Source of the DNA: Blastocatellia bacterium
GTDB taxonomy: Bacteria; Acidobacteriota; Blastocatellia; Pyrinomonadales; Pyrinomonadaceae
Direction of reading: 5' to 3'
Assembly (NCBI GenBank): GCA_003168335.1
Contig: PMSM01000010.1
Coordinates: 334,001 to 398,000, forward strand
Length of the DNA: 64,000 bases
Shown: positions 44,428-53,499 of the stretch, piece after piece
Numbering within the stretch: position 1 is the stretch's first letter
Layout of the letters: every line of letters starts with the position of its first letter
Notes under the pieces: model-generated
Databases searched by the model: none
The model's input: the letters and a program-made list of their open reading frames with translations, nothing else
What the model was told of the DNA's origin: nothing
Translations under genes and position numbers: made by a program

Positions 44428-45789
44428 ATGCCTAATCTCACTCAATTCCGGATGGCCGCGCGCGAAATCTTTGATGAAGCATTACTTGCCGTGGATGCGG
44501 GCGAGGCTATTCGCCGCGCAGTTCGTCTGCAAGGATTACTGTTGCACGCCCGCGACGAGACATTCGACCTCGGGAATCGCAAAGTTTATTCGATTGCGAT
44601 CGGTAAGGCGGCCGTCACAATGGCCTCGCCTCTGGAGGAAATACTTACCGGAAAACTAGTGGCCGGCGTGGTCGCCGGCAATCGGTCAGGCGGCAGACCC
44701 GGCGGAGACGAGCGGGTCAAGCTCTCTTCTCGCTGGCAAATCTTCCAGGGCGGACACCCGGAACCAAACGACCAAAGTCTCGCCGCCGCGCAAGCCTCTT
44801 TCGCCCTGCTCAAACATGCCAATGAAGAACGCGCCCTCGTTATCTTGCTCATCTCAGGTGGCGGCTCGGCGATGATCGAATGGCCAATTAATGAAAGCAT
44901 CACGCTCGCGGATTTGCGTGCCGCCAACAAAGCACTGGTTAATTGCGGCGCATCAATCAGCGAGATAAATGCCGTCCGCCGCGCGTTTTCGGCAGTCAAA
45001 GGCGGACGCCTGGCCGCCCGTGCGCCAGATTGCGACCAAATCACTCTGATCGTTTCGGACGTGCCCGCCGGTGAAGAACGGACCGTGGCGTCGGGTCCAA
45101 CTCTCCCGCCACCGGATGATGCACCAAACGCCCTTGATGTGATCGCCCGTTACAATCTCCGCGCTCATTTGCCTGAGACAATTCTTCGCGCTCTCGAAAC
45201 TGAATCAAAACCTGATAGCGAACGAACATCGTTGCGCGAGCACTTCGTTCTGGTCGATAACCAAAGCGCGCTTGAGGCTGCCGGCGCAGCCGCGGGGCGT
45301 CAAGGCTTCGCGACTGAAATAGCCGGCGATGTCTCCGATCAGCCTATTGCGGAAGGCTGCGCGCAACTCCTCAGCCGGCTTAACTCGCTTCACGAGCGAG
45401 CGAAGACTCAGGAATCGAGCCGGATTGATGCGGTATGCCTAATCTCCGGCGGTGAGTTCGCGTGCCCGGTGACGGGCGAAGGCATGGGTGGCAGAAACCT
45501 GGAGACGGCTTTGCGGCTGGCATCAGCGAGAAACCCAGGTTTGTCGGAGTCCGGACTTTTCGTAGCGCTTTGCGCGGGCACGGACGGCATCGACGGCAAC
45601 AGTCCCGCAGCCGGCGCAATCGTGGACAACACAACCATCCAGCGCGCCCGGGCGATTGGCCTTGACCCGTCAGATTTTCTCAAACGCAGTGATGCCTATT
45701 CATTCTTTATCGCGCTCGGCGACGCCATCGCAACCGGTGCGACCGGCACTAACGTGCGCGATCTGAGAATTCTGCTGAGCACAGCTTGA
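44428..45789 (+). CDS. Glycerate 2-kinase (MOFRL/GckA type)
   Basis: A 453-residue cytoplasmic kinase that phosphorylates D-glycerate, normally to 2-phosphoglycerate. The N-terminal domain (about residues 20-260) includes AIGKAA, GGHPEPNDQSLAAA, LISGGGSAMIEWP and SDVPAGEERTVASGPT. The C-terminal MOFRL domain contains LISGGEFACPVTGEGMGGRN and CAGTDGIDGNSPAAGAIVD. All blocks of the GckA/TtuD family are present. It stands alone but would suit the glyoxylate/glycerate arm of oxalate assimilation proposed for the 3.5-7.8 kb genes. Confidence 0.92.
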   Translation: MPNLTQFRMAAREIFDEALLAVDAGEAIRRAVRLQGLLLHARDETFDLGNRKVYSIAIGKAAVTMASPLEEILTGKLVAGVVAGNRSGGRPGGDERVKLSSRWQIFQGGHPEPNDQSLAAAQASFALLKHANEERALVILLISGGGSAMIEWPINESITLADLRAANKALVNCGASISEINAVRRAFSAVKGGRLAARAPDCDQITLIVSDVPAGEERTVASGPTLPPPDDAPNALDVIARYNLRAHLPETILRALETESKPDSERTSLREHFVLVDNQSALEAAGAAAGRQGFATEIAGDVSDQPIAEGCAQLLSRLNSLHERAKTQESSRIDAVCLISGGEFACPVTGEGMGGRNLETALRLASARNPGLSESGLFVALCAGTDGIDGNSPAAGAIVDNTTIQRARAIGLDPSDFLKRSDAYSFFIALGDAIATGATGTNVRDLRILLSTA

Positions 45790-45820
45790 ACAATCAGCTT
45801 GCGGCCCTGCCGCTCCGCAG

Positions 45821-45945
45821 TGCGGTAAGGCTTGCCTTACCGGCGACGTTATCTTCTTGCTGAGGCGGCGAGGCTGAACCTCACCGCAAGTCCCAGAGTG
45901 ACTATGCTCGGTCAGGCCAAGCCTGACCGCACTGGAAAGCGGCAA
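45821..45945. repeat. REP-like hairpins, family J
   Basis: Three hairpins in the gap downstream of the glycerate kinase: GGTAAGGCTTGCCTTACC, an internal GGCGAGGCTGAACCTCACC, and GGTCAGGCCAAGCCTGACC. The outer bases CCGCAGTGCGG and CCGCACTGG are related to the GTGCGG/CGCAC motif of other families. Confidence 0.75.
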
Positions 45946-45966
45946 CGCTCATCAAAAAGTTAAATC

Positions 45967-46608
45967 ATGTCGAGTCTTGACTCCGCATTGCGCGCGGAAT
46001 ATAAACCTAGTGTGTCAGCAGTAAATCAGGAGGCCACGTTGGCAGCTAAACTCCAGCACCAGAACGAAACAACTTCTGAACCTGCCCGTAGTCTTTCTTT
46101 TCAAGATTTAGCCGAAGTCCTTTTGGCGCAACAATCCGTCCCTTCCCTGCCAGAGCTGGAACGTCTGGTCGCACGCACCAAAATTTCTCCGCACGAGTTG
46201 CACCCGTACCTGGGATTCAAAGTTGGTAACTACTGCCGCCATCGGGTCGTGCGCAACGAGTTTGTCGAGATGCTCGTGCTCTGTTGGAAGCCGGGACAGC
46301 GCACGCCGATTCACGATCACAACGGTTCGCACGGCGCGGTGTTTGTTTACGAGGGCATCCTTTGGGAAACGACTTTTGATTATGACGCCGAGACCGGCCT
46401 CGCCTACAAAGCCCACCGCGAGTTGCGTGATGGGGGCTTGACCGGTTCAGAACTTCCGGACATTCACCAGATCGGCAATCCCGATGTCAGCGGCCGGGAT
46501 TTGATCACGATTCACATCTACGGGCCGCCTCTCGGCGTGCTGAAGACCTACAAGCTGGGCAGTGCGACAATCGATCTCTACACGCCTGCCGATCCTGATT
46601 TTTTGTGA
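45967..46608 (+). CDS. Cysteine dioxygenase (type I)
   Basis: A 213-residue cupin that oxidises cysteine to cysteine sulfinate. The metal ligands are visible: PIHDHNGSHGAVFV gives two His (H-x-H) and TIHIYGPPLGVL the third. YLGFKVGNYCRHRVVRNEFV and LCWKPGQRTP are also characteristic. The bacterial enzymes of this family are around 200 residues. It lies alone in front of the relic transposase region. 3-mercaptopropionate dioxygenase is a less likely alternative. Confidence 0.9.
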   Translation: MSSLDSALRAEYKPSVSAVNQEATLAAKLQHQNETTSEPARSLSFQDLAEVLLAQQSVPSLPELERLVARTKISPHELHPYLGFKVGNYCRHRVVRNEFVEMLVLCWKPGQRTPIHDHNGSHGAVFVYEGILWETTFDYDAETGLAYKAHRELRDGGLTGSELPDIHQIGNPDVSGRDLITIHIYGPPLGVLKTYKLGSATIDLYTPADPDFL

Positions 46609-46613
46609 TTCGA

Positions 46614-46700
46614 GTGGCACAGACTTCAGTCTGTGATTTCAAGTGGCACAAACGTTCATTTGCGAATCAACAAAATCACAGACTGAAGTCTGTGCTCACT
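46614..46700. repeat. REP-like palindrome family D, left of RAYT relic
   Basis: The arms GTGGCACAGACTTCAGTCTG TG (46614-46635) and CACAGACTGAAGTCTGTG (46678-46695), in inverted orientation. Each arm is itself an 8-bp palindrome with a 2-base centre (CACAGACT-TC-AGTCTGTG). The right end touches the stop codon of the transposase relic. Confidence 0.9.
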
Positions 46701-46987
46701 TAGGTCAATGCCGCAAAATCATTAAATCCTCGACGCTTTCTTTCTGAAGCCGAAGACCATGGCCAATCCTCGGCCATCTTCACCAAGCCAGCCTTAACCG
46801 GGTTATTCTCTATGTAATCGACGATGCGAGAGAACTCGGCTCGGTCGCGAGACCAGTGGTCAAACGATTCGTCTTGGCAAAATGGACTTCCTGTTCGTTC
46901 GAGCAGTCGATTAGCGGGAGACTTCGGTGATAGAAGGATCTTGTTGACTCGTTCATTCTTACTGAAGTTATGAGCTTGAGTTTGTCG
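46700..46987 (-). pseudogene. REP-associated tyrosine transposase (RAYT) remnant, C-terminal end only
   Basis: On the minus strand a 95-codon stretch, open to an in-frame TAG at 46990, ends in TAA at 46700. It reads KSPANRLLERTGSPFCQDES, FDHWSRDRAEFSRIVDYIEN, NPVKAGLVKMAEDWPWSS. This is the conserved C-terminus of Y1/HUH-family RAYT transposases that mobilise REP palindromes. The HUH motif and catalytic Tyr, which lie N-terminal, are missing and no start codon is present, so it is a relic. Both sides carry family D palindromes. Confidence 0.85.
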
Positions 46988-46998
46988 CTACTTCATAT

Positions 46999-47020
46999 CA
47001 CAGACTGAAGTCTGTGCCAC
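46999..47020. repeat. REP-like family D arm, right of RAYT relic
   Basis: TCACAGACTGAAGTCTGTGC CAC starts 46999. It sits within the stop-codon end of the comEC side, so the relic is bracketed by palindromes in a RAYT-like arrangement. Confidence 0.88.
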
Positions 47021-47024
47021 GTCA

Positions 47025-49760
47025 CTAACGCACAAACGTGCTCACATTCAAGACGTGTCCGTCCGTCACAACTGAAATTGTTCCTCGCTGACCGGTGGTC
47101 ATAACTTCGGCGCCGCTCGCGCGCCAGCGCTCGACTACCTCTTTGTTGGGATGGCCAAACATAGAGGTGCGGCCGACTGAGATAATCGCCAGCGACGGAT
47201 GCGCGGCCGCCACGAACGCCTCGATTGAAGAGGTCCGGCTGCCATGGTGTGCGACCTTGACGAGATCACTCCTGAGACCGATTCCCTCTCGCAGAACTGC
47301 CGCCTCTCCCTGCTTCTCGATGTCTCCAGTCAATAAGAGACTTTTATCTCCATAGCGGACCAGCAGCATTATCGAATCGTTGTTCCGGGAAGGCGCGTTT
47401 TCATCTCTGCTGGGAGGAGGCCAGAGCACTTGCGCCGAGACGTCACCAAAACGAAGCACATCGCCGGCGCCAATCTTGTCGACCGGCACGCCGACTTCTC
47501 TCATCGTCGCGGCAAAGCGCACGTACTCGGCATCATCCGGCGGCGTGCGCGCGACCATCGCGCTACGCACCCTGAAATTGCGCACCACGTCGCTCAGTCC
47601 ATCGATGTGATCCGCATCAGCGTGCGTAGCCAGAACGTAATCCACCCCGTCCATTCCGCGTGACCAGAGATACTGCGACACCACGCCCTCTCCGATCGAG
47701 CGCGTGTCGCGCTCAAAGACCTGCTCAGCCTCGACATCGTCTGCGTTACTCTGATTGATGTTCGGACGCCCGCCGCCATCGACCAGCATTGTCGTCCCAT
47801 CCGGCATCGTCAGCAGGGCCGAATCGCCCTGGCCTACATCCAGAAAGTCGACGTGAAGTTTGCCATCTGGCCGCACGGCGCTGAGAGGATGCAGAACGAT
47901 CACAGACAGCAGCACCACAAACGCAGCGCCGGCGAGGCGAAACCTTCTGACCGAAACCATCCCGCTATTTGCCCCGCTGATAAAAGCAGGACGCAGCGGG
48001 TCCCAGCTTCCCAGTGCCAGAACCAGGAAACCGAGCAGCGGATAATAAAGAACGTAGACGGCGCCGGACCAACCGGCATAATGTGGCAACCGAATCGAAG
48101 CGACGCTGAAATGCGTGAAGGGATCTACCAGATGAATCATCATCCAGTTGGTTTTCTCAGTCAGCACAATTAGCGGCGACGCCAACCACAGACTCAGATG
48201 CGCGACGGCCACTGCCGCGAGGGCGACGAATGCCAGGGCCGCCATCAAAACGCCCACAAAGATATTGAGCGCGAGCGAGGCTATGGAAAGACGGTGAAAG
48301 TAAATCACCATCAGCGGCAGCAGTCCGATTTGCACGCTGGCCGAAACCACGACCGCGGCGCACGCAAAGCGAAAGAGCCTCTGTATGTGCCACCGCTCGA
48401 GCCTGGCCGCGATCGACGTCTTGAACAGCCTGTAACTAATGTTTGACGCCGCGATTTCCGCACGCCACTCCCGCTCGCTCCAAAACAGCGCTTCTGAAAG
48501 GACGCGGAACCAACCGGGGCCCGCCGGCGGGTAAGGCGTCTCGCGCGTCGGCCTCCAGGAACCAACGCGCTGCATTCTCTGCATGACCGGAACGGCGAGC
48601 AAGACAATTGCCAGCACCGAAAGAAAAGTTAACTGAAACGATGGATCGAAGAGATTCTCGGGCTGCCAAACAAGCAGCGCCAGGGCCGAGGCCCCGATTA
48701 CGTTCAGCGAGTTCGTCCGTCGCCGAACGACCGGAGCAAATACCACCAGCGTAAACATCAGGGCGGCGCGCGCAACAGAAGGATCGCCTCCCACGGCGAT
48801 CGTGTATGCCCACATGAATGTGGCCGCGATGACAAACTGTAAGAGTTTGCGCCTGGTCAGCCGGTGAGTCACGAAGATCACCAGCCCGCCAATGAAAGCG
48901 ATTTGCATTCCGCTGATAACGAGGACATGAAACGTGCCCCCCGCGCGAAAGCGCTCCGCCGCATCACGCGAAATGTTGTACCGGTTGCCGAGCAACGCTG
49001 CCTCAAGAACGCCGGCCGTCTCCGCTGAAAACCTGGCGGCGAATTCATGCTGCAATTGTTCGCGCCACTGGTAAATCCACGCTAACGGCAAAAACACAAC
49101 GGCGTCATCAAGTCGTTCAATCAGCAAAGGGCTCTTCACCACGCCCGTAGCGTCATAACCTTTGCGTTCAAGATATTCAGTAAGCGGCAAGACTCCCGGG
49201 TTGCGAAAGTTCTCGTCGCGATCGAGTGTGGTCATCACGCGCATGCGGGCCCCGTGACGCAACTCCAGCGCTTCATATTCTCTGCGCACTTGCGGTTCGC
49301 GCACATGCGCCACCAACAGCACGGTCCCGGACGCCTCGCGCACAGTTCCCTTGAAGCTGATCATTTCAGTTTGCAGAGTGAGATAGAAACTGTCCGGCGC
49401 CGGTTCCGGCTGGCCAGAGACAATTCCCGTTAGCTCAACGGGCTCACCGTATGTAAAGCGGCCTTCGTCGTACATTCGCGAGATGCGATCAGGCGCCGCA
49501 GCGCGACTGTCGATGAATGAGAGAACCAGCCCCGCGAAAAGGAACGCTCCGATCAGGAGCCCAGCAGCGATTGTCGTTTTGTTCCTCGCGAGAAAAGCGA
49601 TCGAGAGGAAAGAAAGACTGATACCTATAACGAGGGTGCCGATGAGCACTGACTTCGACCTGGGCGTGATGTAATGCGCCAGCGTGATACCGGCGGACAT
49701 GGCGACTGCCAACACCGCCAGCGGACTGGGAGCAAAGCGAGCCTGTGGGAGATCCGCCAT
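47025..49760 (-). CDS. comEC: DNA internalisation competence protein ComEC/Rec2
   Basis: A 911-residue membrane channel for DNA uptake. It opens with helices near ITLAHYI and SVLIGTLVIGISLSFLSI, has a DUF4131 segment with GTVLLVAHV, a Competence domain with VLEAALLGNRYNIS and HVLVISGMQIAFIGG, and a C-terminal beta-lactamase-fold domain with VDFLDVGQGDSALL, YVLATHADADHIDG and VKVAHHGSRTSS. All expected parts are present, so this is a full-length protein. A ComEA-like lipoprotein is encoded 3 kb away on the other strand. Confidence 0.95.
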   Translation of the reverse strand: MADLPQARFAPSPLAVLAVAMSAGITLAHYITPRSKSVLIGTLVIGISLSFLSIAFLARNKTTIAAGLLIGAFLFAGLVLSFIDSRAAAPDRISRMYDEGRFTYGEPVELTGIVSGQPEPAPDSFYLTLQTEMISFKGTVREASGTVLLVAHVREPQVRREYEALELRHGARMRVMTTLDRDENFRNPGVLPLTEYLERKGYDATGVVKSPLLIERLDDAVVFLPLAWIYQWREQLQHEFAARFSAETAGVLEAALLGNRYNISRDAAERFRAGGTFHVLVISGMQIAFIGGLVIFVTHRLTRRKLLQFVIAATFMWAYTIAVGGDPSVARAALMFTLVVFAPVVRRRTNSLNVIGASALALLVWQPENLFDPSFQLTFLSVLAIVLLAVPVMQRMQRVGSWRPTRETPYPPAGPGWFRVLSEALFWSEREWRAEIAASNISYRLFKTSIAARLERWHIQRLFRFACAAVVVSASVQIGLLPLMVIYFHRLSIASLALNIFVGVLMAALAFVALAAVAVAHLSLWLASPLIVLTEKTNWMMIHLVDPFTHFSVASIRLPHYAGWSGAVYVLYYPLLGFLVLALGSWDPLRPAFISGANSGMVSVRRFRLAGAAFVVLLSVIVLHPLSAVRPDGKLHVDFLDVGQGDSALLTMPDGTTMLVDGGGRPNINQSNADDVEAEQVFERDTRSIGEGVVSQYLWSRGMDGVDYVLATHADADHIDGLSDVVRNFRVRSAMVARTPPDDAEYVRFAATMREVGVPVDKIGAGDVLRFGDVSAQVLWPPPSRDENAPSRNNDSIMLLVRYGDKSLLLTGDIEKQGEAAVLREGIGLRSDLVKVAHHGSRTSSIEAFVAAAHPSLAIISVGRTSMFGHPNKEVVERWRASGAEVMTTGQRGTISVVTDGHVLNVSTFVR

Positions 49761-49956
49761 GCTTTTACGAGCAACCTCTCGGATAAACCATAGTGATGCG
49801 TCGGCGAGAACATATCAAATTCCCTCACAGCGTCAAGCGAGATCTCTCTTGCAATTCCTTTGGCAAGGACAAAGTTGGGCGACTATTAAAGTAAAGAGTC
49901 GTTGTGCTGATCGTGGCAAAGCAACTGGGTGAAAATCGGCGCGTACTCTTATCGGC

Positions 49957-51195
49957 TTACGCTACAACAAGGTGGACTACAGTCTCGACATGATGCGTCT
50001 GCGGAAACATATCAAATGCGGCGAGCGAGTGCAGAGTGTAGCCTCCGGCGAGCAGCTTTTTCAGATCGCGGGCCAGCGTTGCGGGATCGCACGAGACGTA
50101 GCTGATCCGTCTTGGCTTCAGGCCAAGCACGCCCGCGATGACGCGCGACTCAGCGCCGGTGCGAGGCGGATCGAGCAAGACGAAATCCATTTGACCCTGG
50201 AGTACGGCGGCTGACTCTTCAGAGAGCCTTGATAAGTCATGGCGCTTCACGTCGTCGAGCCAGACACCGACGTCACGAATGGCGACCTCAGCATTAGTCA
50301 GACGGGCATTCGCTAAATTCTCACGGGCGAAACTCGCCGCGGCAGGATCGGATTCGACGCCGACGACGTGCTTGAATCGCCGCGCGAGTGGAAGTGTAAA
50401 GAGCCCCACACCACAATAGAGATCTAAGGCTGTCTCGCCGCTCGCCTCACCGATGGCGGTGTCGATCAGTTGCGGCAGCAAACCATCATTCGCCTGGAAA
50501 AACGATTCGGCATTCAAGCGGTAGGTCTCGCCGTGAATTGTGCGGGTGATGTCGCGAATCTCTGCGCTGTCCTTTATCGAATCGGAGCCCTCCCTGACGG
50601 TCGGGCTTCTGATACTTGGCGCGATGGATACTGCTTCGTCACCCACGACAGCGCGAAAGTCGCGCGCACTATCAGGGAGTAAACCCTCCTGCATCCGTGC
50701 TCGCAAACTCTCCAACGTGTTCTCTAGTTCAGGAGCCAGCACCGCGCAGGCTGCGACATCGCACAGTTGACGTGACCCGCTTTCAAAATAACCTAGCGTT
50801 TGCCTAATCGAATCGTATTGCCACTGAGCACGCGAGCGATAGTGCCAGGGATTTGGCGCCGCCGTGATCTGAAAGTCAGGGATGTTTTCAATGCGAGCCA
50901 GACGGCGCAGACAGTCCTTAATGATCTCCGCCTTCGCCTCGAGCTGCGCTTGATAATGCATTTGCTGGAAGTCGCAACCGCCGCAACGACCAAAGTAAGG
51001 ACAAGGTGGTTCAACTCGAAGCGGGGATGGCGTGAGAATTTCCTCTATCGAAGCGAACGAGACATTACCCTTCACTCGATCAATCTGAACCCGCAGACGG
51101 TCACCCGGTGCGGCCAGTGCAACCATCACGGTTTTCCCTTCGGCGTGGGCCAGACCCAAACCACCGGGAAGAATGCGTTCAATTGTGACTTCCAT
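49957..51195 (-). CDS. rumA: 23S rRNA (uracil-5-)-methyltransferase, TrmA/RumA family
   Basis: A 412-residue SAM-dependent RNA m5U methyltransferase. An N-terminal TRAM domain (GGLGLAHAEGKTVMVALAAPG) is followed by the 4Fe-4S cysteine cluster CPYFGRCGGCDFQ and the methyltransferase domain with LDLYCGVGLFTLPLA, QMDFVLLDPPRTGA and the nucleophile in YVSCDPATLARDLKKL. The late segment HHVETVVHL is typical. Residues about 194-212 (SIRSPTVREGSDSI) are encoded by a family B repeat that was inserted in frame. It ends the birA-coaX operon; the substrate uridine (23S or tRNA) is not certain. Confidence 0.9.
   Translation of the reverse strand: MEVTIERILPGGLGLAHAEGKTVMVALAAPGDRLRVQIDRVKGNVSFASIEEILTPSPLRVEPPCPYFGRCGGCDFQQMHYQAQLEAKAEIIKDCLRRLARIENIPDFQITAAPNPWHYRSRAQWQYDSIRQTLGYFESGSRQLCDVAACAVLAPELENTLESLRARMQEGLLPDSARDFRAVVGDEAVSIAPSIRSPTVREGSDSIKDSAEIRDITRTIHGETYRLNAESFFQANDGLLPQLIDTAIGEASGETALDLYCGVGLFTLPLARRFKHVVGVESDPAAASFARENLANARLTNAEVAIRDVGVWLDDVKRHDLSRLSEESAAVLQGQMDFVLLDPPRTGAESRVIAGVLGLKPRRISYVSCDPATLARDLKKLLAGGYTLHSLAAFDMFPQTHHVETVVHLVVA
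50586..50612. repeat. REP-like family B copy inside rumA
   Basis: AGCCCTCCCTGACGGTCGGGCTTCTGA at 50586-50612 (described in part) matches the family B arm of 39781-39843 and 63050-63112. It lies within the rumA reading frame, adding about nine codons without breaking it. Confidence 0.8.
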
Positions 51196-51204
51196 TTCGT
51201 TTGA

Positions 51205-51921
51205 TCAGAGAAAGAACAGACTGAGCCGCGGCACTCCAAAATGCTCGCGCAGACGCTTGCGCAGAAGATTCTCGCGCGTCTGCTCGAACGCGGCCTTATC
51301 CATGTGACGCTGGTACGGTTTCACTTGTGCATCAATCTCAGCCTGGGCCGATTCCAGTTCGCTTTCAGTCACGGCCTCCCGAATCGCCTCGTCGAGCGTC
51401 CGCTCAAGCCCAGTCAGAGAGTCTTCCAACTTGCGGGCTTCGGGATGGGCCGCAGAGGCATAGTCATCTTTGATTTCGGCGAGCAACGTTGTCGCGCGTG
51501 ACAGCGCCTCGCTCAATCCATCCGCATTGGTCTGCCGGCGCTCTTCATAAAGCTCGCTTAATTGGTCGAGCGAACGAGCAAGATGGGCCAGAACTGCTTC
51601 GCGTGGAAAAGGTGACTTGCTTTGATCCGGGGTTTCCGCGTCTTGCTCTTCGTGGCTGCCGATACGCGACTCGAGCCATTCGGCATATTGTGCTTCGATC
51701 TCCTCCTGACAATAAAGGAGAGTTTTAACCGCTCGCTTGCGCTGCTTTGACTCGTACGAGTCAAAGGCGTGCTCGATCGCCCGCACGACGACGTGGAGCG
51801 GCACGCCACGCTCTTTCCAGCCTTCGATCAGGACCCAGTCCATCGGACTAAGGATGAGATGCTTGCCGCGCCGGCGAATGAAGGTGTCTTCGATTTCTGA
51901 GAAGTAGCTGAAGTAGTTCAA
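51205..51921 (-). CDS. Conserved-looking helical protein, function unknown
   Basis: A 238-residue soluble, mostly helical protein. Residues about 10-75 contain YFSEIEDTFIRRRGKHLILSP in part and DWVLIEGWKERGVPLHVVVR, with an acidic linker after; the C-terminal half (LARSLDQLSELYEERRQ, LERTLDEAIREAVTESELE) is coiled-coil. I do not recognise a family. It lies between coaX and rumA with nine bases before rumA, and probably belongs to the same operon. Confidence 0.7.
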   Translation of the reverse strand: MNYFSYFSEIEDTFIRRRGKHLILSPMDWVLIEGWKERGVPLHVVVRAIEHAFDSYESKQRKRAVKTLLYCQEEIEAQYAEWLESRIGSHEEQDAETPDQSKSPFPREAVLAHLARSLDQLSELYEERRQTNADGLSEALSRATTLLAEIKDDYASAAHPEARKLEDSLTGLERTLDEAIREAVTESELESAQAEIDAQVKPYQRHMDKAAFEQTRENLLRKRLREHFGVPRLSLFFL

Positions 51922-51964
51922 CGCAGTGAAACCTGGTGCTTTAGTTGTTTAGAGGCGGGAAAGT

Positions 51965-52732
51965 TCATTTGGCGACGCGTTCGTAAATCAACCGCAGCCC
52001 CTCCAGCGTCAGCGTCTCGTCCACCTGCTCGATGAACTCAGATCCGGTGGCGATCAACGACGCAAGGCCTCCAGTGGCAATCACGTGCACCGTGCCGCCC
52101 AGCTCCTGGATCATCTTCCGCAGGATGCCATCAACCAAACCGACATAGCCGTGATAGAGACCGGACTGCATGGCTTCGACTGTGGCCGATCCAATAATTT
52201 TTTGCGGGCGCTTGATTTCGACGCGGGGCAGCTTGGCCGCGCGCTCGAACAACGCATCGGCAGAGATCGTTATGCCCGGCGTGATTACTCCTCCGAGATA
52301 CTCACCTTTCGAATTGATCGCGTCGAATGTGGTGGCCGTGCCAAAGTCGACCACGATGCACGGCGCGCCGTATTTGTGAATTGCGGCCACCGCGTCAACG
52401 ATTCGATCAGCACCAACATCCGATGCCGGCCTGTACAGAATCGGCAAGCCCGTGTCGACAGTGTGATCGATGAAGAGCGGTGTCAGGTGAAAATAGACTT
52501 CAGCCATACGCTTCAACGTAAAGTTAAGCGGCGGCACAACCGAAGCAATCGCTATCGCATCGATTGATTTGAAGTCCAGGCCAGCCAGTGCGAACAGATT
52601 GCGCGCCAGCACACCCCATTCGTCGCCGGTGCGCGACCGCACAGTCGTCAAACGCCAATGAGCGGCCAACGTTTCGCCGTCAAAAACGCCCAGCGATGTA
52701 TTCGTATTCCCGATATCGATTACCAAAAGCAT
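51965..52732 (-). CDS. coaX: Type III pantothenate kinase
   Basis: CoaX catalyses the first step of coenzyme A synthesis. The 255-residue ASKHA-fold protein has the phosphate-binding motif VIDIGNTNTSLGVF at residues 3-16, YRPASDVGADRIVDA, VVDFGTATTFDAI and LGGVITPGI, and VIATGGLAS near the C-terminus. Type III enzymes are not feedback inhibited. It starts two bases after birA; the birA-coaX pair is widespread. Confidence 0.96.
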   Translation of the reverse strand: MLLVIDIGNTNTSLGVFDGETLAAHWRLTTVRSRTGDEWGVLARNLFALAGLDFKSIDAIAIASVVPPLNFTLKRMAEVYFHLTPLFIDHTVDTGLPILYRPASDVGADRIVDAVAAIHKYGAPCIVVDFGTATTFDAINSKGEYLGGVITPGITISADALFERAAKLPRVEIKRPQKIIGSATVEAMQSGLYHGYVGLVDGILRKMIQELGGTVHVIATGGLASLIATGSEFIEQVDETLTLEGLRLIYERVAK

Positions 52733-52734
52733 AG

Positions 52735-53493
52735 TTACGTTGTCGTTGCGCGCAACGCGGTAACGTCGCCGGCGCGAACTAACCTCATCTTCCCGCCGGC
52801 AGTTTCTACCCGCAGCGCACCGTCGCTTTCAAGCCCGCGCGTGGTGCCTTCGAAGGTATCATTCTCCAGCGCGATCCGCACCCGCCTACCAATCGCATAC
52901 GAGGAATTAGCGCACCATTCGCGAATCGTGTGCTCCCTTCCCTGCGGACTTTGCAGCAGATCGTACCGCTCGCCGATCGCCTTCAAAAGCTCTTCGAGCA
53001 CCCGTGCGCTATCCGGTTTAGCCGCCGTCGCTGACTCTACGGATGTTGCAAGATCGCTCACCGTCGCGAGCAAACTGTTCGCTTTCAAATTGATTCCGAT
53101 GCCCACGATCGCCGCTGAGCCGGTTTCTGTCTCAACTGTCTCAGCCAGGATCCCGCAAAGTTTGCGTTCGTTAACACAAAGATCGTTAGGCCATTTGATA
53201 TCCGCACGCAGGCTGCAAGCTTTCAGCAGCGCGTCAGACACTGCGAGTGCGGCCATCAAAGTAATCAGCGGCCAGGCATTCATCTCCAGCGTCGGCCGCA
53301 GAACTATGCTGAAGTAAAGTCCTGCATCTGGCGGCGATTGCCAGCTGCGATCGAGGCGTCCGCGACCGGCAGTCTGCTCGCGGGCGACAATACACAAACC
53401 CTCTTGCGCACCGGCCCTGGCCTGCCGCACCGCTTCGAGATTGGTTGAGTCAATCGAAGCGAAGCGGAGAATTGTCGGCTGAAGCAAGGTCAT
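52735..53493 (-). CDS. birA: Biotin--[acetyl-CoA-carboxylase] ligase
   Basis: BirA activates biotin and attaches it to the biotin carboxyl carrier protein. The 252-residue protein consists of the catalytic and C-terminal domains only, lacking the N-terminal winged helix that makes E. coli BirA a repressor. Motifs: FASIDSTNLEA, the biotinyl-AMP loop EQTAGRGRLDRSW, IKWPNDLCVNERKLCGIL and GIGINL. It leads the operon with coaX. Confidence 0.94.
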   Translation of the reverse strand: MTLLQPTILRFASIDSTNLEAVRQARAGAQEGLCIVAREQTAGRGRLDRSWQSPPDAGLYFSIVLRPTLEMNAWPLITLMAALAVSDALLKACSLRADIKWPNDLCVNERKLCGILAETVETETGSAAIVGIGINLKANSLLATVSDLATSVESATAAKPDSARVLEELLKAIGERYDLLQSPQGREHTIREWCANSSYAIGRRVRIALENDTFEGTTRGLESDGALRVETAGGKMRLVRAGDVTALRATTT

Positions 53494-53499
53494 CGGATG

